From Brachyspira suanatina (lineage in GTDB: Bacteria; Spirochaetota; Brachyspiria; Brachyspirales; Brachyspiraceae): a stretch of 64,000 nt of DNA. The stretch lies in assembly GCF_001049755.1 (NCBI RefSeq), contig NZ_CVLB01000001.1:976090-1040089 (forward strand), given 5' to 3'. A program made the translations under genes and the position numbers. The notes beneath the pieces were generated by a model, which searched no databases, was not told the origin of the DNA, and saw nothing but the letters and a program-made list of their open reading frames with translations. Below are positions 55,257-64,000 of this stretch, in pieces; position 1 is the stretch's first letter; each line of letters starts with the position of its first letter.

Positions 55257-56036
55257 ATGAGCGATATTATAGAATTAAAAGATGTACATAAGAGTTTTGG
55301 AGCTCAAAAGGTACTTAACGGTGTTAATCTTAAAGTTAACAGAGGAGAGACGCTATCTGTTATAGGAAATTCAGGATGCGGTAAAAGTGTTCTTATAAAA
55401 CATTTGATGGGATTGCTTCAGCCTGACAGCGGTACTATAATAGTGGATGGTCATGATATTAATAAAATTTCTGATAATGAACTTACAGAAGTTAGAAAAA
55501 AGTTTGCTATGGTGTTTCAAGGGGCTGCTTTATTCGATTCTTTGAATGTGTATGAAAATGTAAGTTTCGGTCTTAGAAGAATAAAGAAAGACATACCTGA
55601 AGAAAGAATAAAGGCAAAAGTAGCAGAAGTTCTTGAAATGGTAGGAATGCCTAATATAGAACATAAAATGCCTTCAGAACTTTCCGGAGGTATGAAAAAA
55701 CGTGTCGGACTGGCTAGAGCTATAGCAATGGACCCGGAAATATTGCTTTATGATGAACCTACAACAGGTTTGGATCCAGTTATGTCTAGGGTTATAGATG
55801 ATTTAATAGTAAAAATGCAGTCTATTCTTAATGTTACTAGTATAGTTATTACACATGATATGACTAGCGTATTTAGAATGTCTGACAGAGTTGTAATGCT
55901 CTATAAAGGTCAGATTATTGAAGGAGGAGATCCAGATCATTTAGCAGAAACAGAAAATCCTCATTTAAAATTCTTCTTTATGAGCAGTATAGCTAAAAAG
56001 GGCGAGGATATAGAGAGTATTAGACCAAAAGATTAA
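55257..56036 (+). CDS. mlaF: MlaF-type ABC transporter ATPase
   Basis: A 259-residue ATPase: Walker A GNSGCGKSVLIKHL near residue 37, signature LSGGMKKRVGLARAI, and Walker B ILLYDEPTTGLDP. The GMKKRV signature and IVITHDMTSVFRMSDRV are typical of MlaF/TtgA, which power phospholipid transport between the membranes of the envelope. The partner MlaD is encoded 50 nt downstream. The permease MlaE, normally beside it, is absent from this set. The start codon follows the manA stop by 1 nt. Confidence 0.93.
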   Translation: MSDIIELKDVHKSFGAQKVLNGVNLKVNRGETLSVIGNSGCGKSVLIKHLMGLLQPDSGTIIVDGHDINKISDNELTEVRKKFAMVFQGAALFDSLNVYENVSFGLRRIKKDIPEERIKAKVAEVLEMVGMPNIEHKMPSELSGGMKKRVGLARAIAMDPEILLYDEPTTGLDPVMSRVIDDLIVKMQSILNVTSIVITHDMTSVFRMSDRVVMLYKGQIIEGGDPDHLAETENPHLKFFFMSSIAKKGEDIESIRPKD

Positions 56037-56086
56037 TATATTTCATATATGAAAAATAAAATATAATTTTAGGATAAGGAAAAATC

Positions 56087-56869
56087 ATGAAAAATAAAGT
56101 TAAATTAGGTATATTTTTTATTGCTACATTTGTTATATTTGTAGGGGCTATAATATTATTGGGTAAGATAAAACTCAAGGGTGATGGATACAGGATATAT
56201 GTAGATTATGTATTTATAGGGGACTTACAAGAAAATGGTAAGGTTTCATATAGAGGAGGCGGAATTCAAATAGGTTTTATTGAAAAAATAGCTATAAATC
56301 CTGATGGTACTATTAGAGTGACTTTATTTATTACTGATAAAAATGTTATAATCCCAGTAGGAACTAAATTCTCCATACAAACTGTAGGATTGGGACTTGG
56401 AGAAAAATATATAATGGTATCACCTCCTGCTATAAATACTACAGGTATGACAAGTATGGCTCCTAATACTATAGTAAAAGGTGTTGAACCGTTTAGTATA
56501 GAAACTACATTAGGTTCTATAGGAGATATAGGTAAAGATTTAAATTTCCAAGAATTATCAGCAGTAGTAAGTAATCTTTCTCAAACTATAAATTTGATAT
56601 CTGGTGTTATAATTAGTAATGAAGCTAACATAAATAATTCTATATCAAATGCAAGTGCAACTTTAGGATATATTAATAATATTGCTAGAGATTTATCTTA
56701 TGTTATAAATGATGTAGAAAAAGGACAAGGTACAATAGGTGCTATAATGAAAGATCCTCAAGTACATACTAATTTTAATGAAATAGTTAATAATTTAAGG
56801 ATATTTAGCGAAAAAATAAAAGATAATCCTTCTCTTTTGCTTTTCAGAGAGACAGAAGCTAAAAAATAA
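56087..56869 (+). CDS. mlaD: MlaD (MCE-domain) protein
   Basis: A 260-residue protein: one N-terminal membrane helix (residues 6-26) and an MCE domain (about residues 36-115) with VFIGDLQENGKVSYRGGGIQ and GLGLGEKYIMVSP. The C-terminal part is helical (SNLSQTINLISG and later repeats). MCE proteins form periplasmic rings that carry lipids. It belongs with MlaF upstream. AGGATAAGGA precedes the ATG. Confidence 0.92.
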   Translation: MKNKVKLGIFFIATFVIFVGAIILLGKIKLKGDGYRIYVDYVFIGDLQENGKVSYRGGGIQIGFIEKIAINPDGTIRVTLFITDKNVIIPVGTKFSIQTVGLGLGEKYIMVSPPAINTTGMTSMAPNTIVKGVEPFSIETTLGSIGDIGKDLNFQELSAVVSNLSQTINLISGVIISNEANINNSISNASATLGYINNIARDLSYVINDVEKGQGTIGAIMKDPQVHTNFNEIVNNLRIFSEKIKDNPSLLLFRETEAKK

Positions 56870-56896
56870 ATTTAATATTTATTATTGGAGGATAAT

Positions 56897-59249
<2,353 letters not shown>

Positions 59250-59262
59250 TTATTATTGTTGC

Positions 59263-59289
59263 TAAATAAATAATAATATTTACCGACTA
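59263..59289 (+). promoter_or_regulatory. Sigma-28 (FliA-type) promoter of the first tandem chemoreceptor gene
   Basis: TAAA (59263-59266), exactly 15 nt, then ACCGACTA (59282-59289). This matches the flagellar sigma-28 pattern TAAA-N15-GCCGATAA. It starts 14 nt after the atpD stop and 63 nt before the chemoreceptor ATG. Confidence 0.7.
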
Positions 59290-59325
59290 TATTCTAGTAG
59301 TATATAAAATTGTAGGTTTCAAGGT

Positions 59326-62181
59326 ATGATTTTTAAAGTTGATGAGGATGTACTAAAAAGAAGATTAAAATTTTATATGCCTGCTTTTTTTATTTTGGCA
59401 GGAGTTGTTTCGGTAGGTATTTTTTCTATTTTATTGAAAACAGTTTATCAATTATCAAGTTCTATAATAAGCTATTTATATATATTTATTTTTATTTTAA
59501 TTGCTGTTTTTTGTATAAGTATTTATTTTGATTGTTTAAAATTAGAAAAAGGGAAATCTATTGCTATAGGTAAAATTTATGTAATAAAAGCTGGAATAGC
59601 AGTAGTTTTAGTTGCTATTTTTTCATACAGCCTTCATATATATCTTGGAAGAATTTCAATATTTGAAATGCTTAATATACGTTTAATAATGGTTGTATTT
59701 TTAATTAGTGTAGCTATGTCTATTGCTTCCAGTAGTTTTAATATATTAGTAAGACCATTGTATAAAAAGACAGGTAAGAAAGAATATCATTTGCCTATAG
59801 CATATAATTTCCTTCCAATTTCTATAGCCACAGTAATATTTATAGTTACTTTGGTTAATGGTATGCATTACAGATCTGAAATAATTTATGATAGACAATA
59901 TGATATTATAATAAAAAAAGGTTATGCTAATGACTTTATTAATAAAATTTCAGATTCTTTAGGAAAATATATTACAGTATCTGATAATATCATAGGATAT
60001 ATGAATATGATATATAGAAATAATTATACTTTGGATAATTATACTGATATATTATCAAGATATTTAAGTACAAGATATGCCAATGATAATAATATATCAT
60101 CTGTATCTGTATTGTTTTCGGAAATAGAAGATATTAATCTGAATATTAATACTAATGGTGTTGATAATTTATCAATAAATTGGAGATATAATGATATTAA
60201 TAATTTAGCTAGTATTAATACAAATTCAAGGCTTAATATAGCAGGTAATTATTTTACTAGATTAGCTACAGAAACTAATTCTTTGATAGATATAAGACCA
60301 AATGCTGATACTTTTTATATATATAGTCCTATTGTATTAAATAATAGAAATGTAGGTTTTATTACTTTAGAGGTTAAAAGCTCAGTATATTTAGAAGTAT
60401 TATCAGATAGTCTGTTTAAGGCTAATTTAAATATATTTTTAACAGATGATACATATAATATAAAAGCATCAAATAATCCTTCATTGATAGGTAATACTCA
60501 AAAAGATTTGGACAGCAGTGCTATAGGTATAGAAATAAAAAAGAATCAACATAGCAATTATAGAAATAATATTACTGATGTAAATGTAATTTCTTTTAAG
60601 GACTCTGATATATTAGCTATAAAGTATTCTTTATTTAATAATTTATATGTTATAAATGTATGGCAACACAATAGTGCATATAAAAATGAATTATTTAGAA
60701 ATACTATAATAAAATCTTCTGTAGCAATATATTTAGGTTTATTAGCATTTTTATTAGTTATATTGGCTTTGATACTTTCTTTGAGAAAGACTTTAGTATT
60801 TGCGAAGAATGTATCAGAATCATTGAGTGAAGGAGAAGGTGATTTAACAATCAGACTTCCAGTTATTAGTAATAATGAATCAGGAGAATTAGTACATTCT
60901 TTTAATAAGTTCTTAGAAAAGGTAAAAAATATCATTGTTAGTGTAAAAAACAATGCTTATACTTTGACAGGTAATATTCAGAACATGAGAGCATCTATTA
61001 GTATAAGTATTAGTGATTTTAATACCATTTATAAAGAATTTGAGACAGAGCTTGCTAATTCTAATAAGATAGCAGAATCATCAGCAAATGCTGCTAGAGT
61101 AAGCTTTATGCAGCGTACAAGATTTACGGCAGTAAATGAGACAGTTCAGTTGTTATTAGAAAATATTAATGATATTAATGATAAGATGAAGCAGCAGTCA
61201 GAAGCGGTATCTAAGACTAGTAGTTCAGTACAGCAGATGATGGCGAATATAGTAACAGTAAGCCATGGAGCAACTAAAGCTAATGATTATGCTAAGATTC
61301 TATACACTGAAGCTCAAGATGGAAGTAATATAGGAGAGTCAGTAGTAGATTCTATACAAAGTATTAAAGAATATTCTAAACAGATTACTAATATTACACA
61401 GGTAATTCATAATATAGCGGAACAGACTAACCTCTTAGCTATGAACGCAGCGATAGAGGCAGCGCATGCCGGAGAACATGGCCGCGGATTTACAGTAGTA
61501 GCGGATAAGATTAGAAAGTTGGCAGAGGATACAGGTGAGAACTCTAAGATTATTAATGAGATAATTGAAGAGACAACACAGGCAATAGATCATACAGTAT
61601 CTTTAGCATTCAAGAGTTCTGAATCAATGGAGAAGATATTGGAAGGTTCTAATACTTTAGCGGATTTGATATCAACAATATCCGGTGCGAATGATGAATT
61701 AGATATAGGTCGCCGAGAGATCTTGATGAATATTAGCAATTTGAATAGTATTACAGAAGATGTACAGGAATTATCTTTAAAGCAGATGCAGATGAGTTCT
61801 GCGGTTAGTCAGAATATTTCTAGTGTAGATAAGTTAGCAGAAGATGTAGTTAATGTAGTTAACACAGCAGAAAATGAGATGAAGGAGCTTGTCAATTCAA
61901 TAGAGAATGTATCGAATTTGTCAAGTACAAGCAGTCATAATATGGAGACAATGGACAAGCGAATTAAAGAGTTGCAGTATATCTTCCTTCAGTTGTATAA
62001 ATTAGTAATATCTTTCAAAACAGAGAAGAGTGAAGAAGAGATAGCAAGGGAGAAGAGTAAATCAACAGCAGTAGATAAGAAGCGAATCAGATTAGAACGT
62101 AAGGCCGAGAAAAATAGAATAAAAGAAGAAAAGAGAAGATTGAAAGAGTTGAAAAAAGAAAGTACTAAAGGAAAAAAATAA
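59326..62181 (+). CDS. Methyl-accepting chemotaxis protein with a five-helix N-terminal region
   Basis: A 951-residue chemoreceptor, about 300 longer than most. Five membrane helices occupy residues about 17-180. An extracytoplasmic sensor (181-460) with Cache-like features ([20 protein letters not shown]) follows. A sixth helix (462-487), HAMP (490-541) and the signalling rod come next. The hairpin tip is [20 protein letters not shown] near 700. The last 45 residues are strongly basic ([20 protein letters not shown]) with no CheR-binding pentapeptide. A sigma-28 promoter ties it to the flagellar regulon. It is a tandem paralogue of the next gene. Confidence 0.95.
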   Translation: MIFKVDEDVLKRRLKFYMPAFFILAGVVSVGIFSILLKTVYQLSSSIISYLYIFIFILIAVFCISIYFDCLKLEKGKSIAIGKIYVIKAGIAVVLVAIFSYSLHIYLGRISIFEMLNIRLIMVVFLISVAMSIASSSFNILVRPLYKKTGKKEYHLPIAYNFLPISIATVIFIVTLVNGMHYRSEIIYDRQYDIIIKKGYANDFINKISDSLGKYITVSDNIIGYMNMIYRNNYTLDNYTDILSRYLSTRYANDNNISSVSVLFSEIEDINLNINTNGVDNLSINWRYNDINNLASINTNSRLNIAGNYFTRLATETNSLIDIRPNADTFYIYSPIVLNNRNVGFITLEVKSSVYLEVLSDSLFKANLNIFLTDDTYNIKASNNPSLIGNTQKDLDSSAIGIEIKKNQHSNYRNNITDVNVISFKDSDILAIKYSLFNNLYVINVWQHNSAYKNELFRNTIIKSSVAIYLGLLAFLLVILALILSLRKTLVFAKNVSESLSEGEGDLTIRLPVISNNESGELVHSFNKFLEKVKNIIVSVKNNAYTLTGNIQNMRASISISISDFNTIYKEFETELANSNKIAESSANAARVSFMQRTRFTAVNETVQLLLENINDINDKMKQQSEAVSKTSSSVQQMMANIVTVSHGATKANDYAKILYTEAQDGSNIGESVVDSIQSIKEYSKQITNITQVIHNIAEQTNLLAMNAAIEAAHAGEHGRGFTVVADKIRKLAEDTGENSKIINEIIEETTQAIDHTVSLAFKSSESMEKILEGSNTLADLISTISGANDELDIGRREILMNISNLNSITEDVQELSLKQMQMSSAVSQNISSVDKLAEDVVNVVNTAENEMKELVNSIENVSNLSSTSSHNMETMDKRIKELQYIFLQLYKLVISFKTEKSEEEIAREKSKSTAVDKKRIRLERKAEKNRIKEEKRRLKELKKESTKGKK

Positions 62182-62307
62182 ATTCTATCTTTAAGTATAT
62201 TTAATATAACTTTTTAGTAATTAAATATAGTTTTAACTAGTAAATTTTATAAAAAATGGTATATTAATATATAAAAATACTTTGTAAAATTAAATAGGTT
62301 ATTTTTC

Positions 62308-62334
62308 TAAATATTGATATTATTATACCGAAAA
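62308..62334 (+). promoter_or_regulatory. Sigma-28 (FliA-type) promoter of the second tandem chemoreceptor gene
   Basis: TAAA (62308-62311), exactly 15 nt, then ACCGAAAA (62327-62334), 38 nt before the ATG. It has the same spacing and core as the promoter at 59263. Confidence 0.65.
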
Positions 62335-62371
62335 TTAAAATAGTAACCCAATATTTTATAGGTTGAATAAT

Positions 62372-64000
62372 ATGTTTTTTAAAGTAAATGAGGATAGATT
62401 AAAAAGAAGATTAAAATTTTATATACCGATAGCATTCTTGATTATGGCTGCTATCTCAGTTGGTTCCTATTCCATACTATTAAAAACTATTTATCAGCAA
62501 TCAAGCTCATTAAGAGGATATGTATATATATTTATACTTTTTTTAGCTATTTTTACAGCAGTAAGTATGTTTTTTGACTGTTTAAAAGTGGAAAGAGGAA
62601 AATCTATTCCATTAGGAAAAATATATGTTGTAAAATCTGGTATTGCTGTAGTTTTAGTAGCCATTGTTTCCTATACAGTTTATATATTAGATGGAAGTAT
62701 AACATTATTTGAAATACTTAATATACGTTTAATAATGGTTATATTTTTGATTACTATAGCTATGGCTGTTTCTTCTATATTTTTTAATATATTAGTAAGA
62801 CCATTGTATAAAAAAACAGGTGGGAAAGAATATTATTTGCCTATGGTTTATAACTTTTTACCTGTATCAATGGCAACAGTAATATTTATAGTTACTTTAA
62901 TTAATGGTATGCATTACAGATCTGAAATAATTTATGATAGACAGTATGATATGATAATAAAAAAAGGTTATGCTAATGACTTTATTAATAATATTTCAGA
63001 TTCTTTAGGAAAATATATTGCAATATCTGAAAATATAGTAGCATATATGAATATAATATATAGAAATGATTATACTTTAGAAGATTATACTAGTATATTA
63101 TCAAGATATTTAAGTACAAGATATGCTAACAATAATAATATATCGTCTGTATCTATGTTTTTGTCAGATATAAAGAATGTTAATATAAATATTAATACTA
63201 ATGGTGTTGATAATTTATCAATAAATTGGAGATATAATGATATTAATAATTTAGCTAGTATTAATACAAATTCAAGACCTAATATAGCAGGTAATTATTT
63301 TACTAGATTAGCTACAGAAACTAATTCTTTGATAGATATAACACCAAATGCTGATACTTTTTATATATATAGTCCTATTGTATTAAATAATAGAAATGTA
63401 GGTTTTATTACTTTAGAGGTTAAAAGCTCAGTATATTTAGAAGTATTATCAGATAGTCTATTTAAGGCTAATTTAAATATATTTTTAACAGATGATACAT
63501 ATAATATAAAAGCATCAAATAATCCTTCATTGATAGGTAATACTCAAAGAGATTTGGACAGCAGTGCTATAGGTATAGAAATAAAGAATAGCCGACATAA
63601 TAATCATAAGAATGGAATAATAGATGTAAATGTAATTTCTTTTAAGGACTCTGATATATTAGCTATAAAGTATTCTTTATTTAATAATTTATATGTTATA
63701 AATGTATGGCAGCATAGTAATGCTTATCAAAATCAATTATTTAGAAATACTATAATAAAGGCTTCTGTAGCAATATATTTAGGTTTATTAGCATTTTTAT
63801 TAGTTATATTGGCTTTGATACTTTCTTTGAGAAAGACTTTAGTATTTGCGAAGAATGTATCAGAATCATTGAGTGAAGGAGAAGGTGATTTAACAATCAG
63901 ACTTCCAGTTATTAGTAATAATGAATCAGGAGAATTAGTACATTCTTTTAATAAGTTCTTAGAAAAGGTAAAAAATATCATTGTTAGTGTAAAAAACAAT
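62372..64000 (+). CDS. Methyl-accepting chemotaxis protein, 5' part (runs off the window)
   Basis: The frame is open from the ATG at 62372 to the right edge (543 residues), so only the five N-terminal helices, the sensor, the sixth helix and the HAMP region are seen. It aligns with the preceding chemoreceptor throughout. The membrane part has many differences ([20 protein letters not shown] against [20 protein letters not shown]). The sensor centre and the HAMP region are almost identical in DNA. The signalling rod lies outside the window. Confidence 0.93.
   Translation, partial: MFFKVNEDRLKRRLKFYIPIAFLIMAAISVGSYSILLKTIYQQSSSLRGYVYIFILFLAIFTAVSMFFDCLKVERGKSIPLGKIYVVKSGIAVVLVAIVSYTVYILDGSITLFEILNIRLIMVIFLITIAMAVSSIFFNILVRPLYKKTGGKEYYLPMVYNFLPVSMATVIFIVTLINGMHYRSEIIYDRQYDMIIKKGYANDFINNISDSLGKYIAISENIVAYMNIIYRNDYTLEDYTSILSRYLSTRYANNNNISSVSMFLSDIKNVNININTNGVDNLSINWRYNDINNLASINTNSRPNIAGNYFTRLATETNSLIDITPNADTFYIYSPIVLNNRNVGFITLEVKSSVYLEVLSDSLFKANLNIFLTDDTYNIKASNNPSLIGNTQRDLDSSAIGIEIKNSRHNNHKNGIIDVNVISFKDSDILAIKYSLFNNLYVINVWQHSNAYQNQLFRNTIIKASVAIYLGLLAFLLVILALILSLRKTLVFAKNVSESLSEGEGDLTIRLPVISNNESGELVHSFNKFLEKVKNIIVSVKNN

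Noticed and set aside
60558..60953. Minus-strand open frame inside the chemoreceptor, repeated at 63733-63999
   Set aside because: It is a reverse-strand shadow of the HAMP region; its two copies only reflect the near-identical chemoreceptor DNA.

Overview
The window comes from a very AT-rich spirochaete, and the gene set points to Brachyspira. Protein-coding DNA is roughly 27% GC by eye, and the few GC-rich patches (tRNAs, short repeats, one G-rich motif) stand out sharply. Supporting signs are several methyl-accepting chemotaxis proteins with sigma-28-type promoters, many lipoproteins with short spirochaetal lipoboxes, a tandem family of small outer-membrane beta-barrel-like proteins, and tRNA genes that do not encode CCA. 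The genus is inferred from gene content and style; no database was searched.

Layout. Positions 1-2550 form a small accessory patch: the 3' end of an unknown gene, a RelB/DinJ-YoeB toxin-antitoxin pair, and an FRG-domain gene bracketed by direct repeats next to a GC-rich tandem repeat. Positions 2566-6772 hold valS and folC. Positions 6807-10519 hold four tandem outer-membrane protein paralogues with duplicated leaders and terminators. Positions 10764-14572 are a minus-strand cluster (Kdo transferase, small membrane protein, ComEC lacking its usual hydrolase domain, TetR regulator). Next come a possible degenerate Fic-like protein, initiator and elongator Met tRNAs, rpsU and groEL (14811-18035), then a chemoreceptor, a YihY-family membrane protein and tRNA-Leu. 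Positions 22800-24103 are thyA-folA, which with folC supply folate and thymidylate functions. Positions 24257-29489 hold a TPR protein, a LolC/E-LolD lipoprotein-release transporter and an MsbA-like exporter. Positions 29574-36174 hold ExbD, a CAP-domain protein, a metalloprotease lipoprotein, ackA, an oligopeptide-binding lipoprotein and a DUF2147 protein. Positions 36325-43422 are housekeeping genes (M29 peptidase, twin GNATs, pyrH, floA, malY/patB-like, ahpC, fabD).

Positions 43670-45829 hold a CDF transporter, a G-quadruplex motif and a gene split by a 252-bp foldback element. Positions 45953-53233 hold murD, an ABC-F protein, an amidohydrolase-fold protein that has lost its metal ligands, and frr-uppS-cdsA. 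Positions 53802-59249 hold a DUF523 protein and a tightly packed set manA-mlaF-mlaD-inositol phosphatase-atpD. The window ends in two tandem, largely converted chemoreceptors, each behind a TAAA-N15-ACCGA promoter.

The most notable points are: the foldback element with 13-bp terminal inverted repeats that broke a gene; the G-quadruplex motif just upstream of it; the amidohydrolase-like pseudoenzyme; the degenerate Fic-like regulator; the tandem surface-protein family with repeated ~200-nt leaders and a gene-conversion tract; and several genes whose promoter sits 6-7 nt before the start codon, which suggests leaderless mRNAs. No CRISPR array, prophage, rRNA operon or transposase gene was seen.
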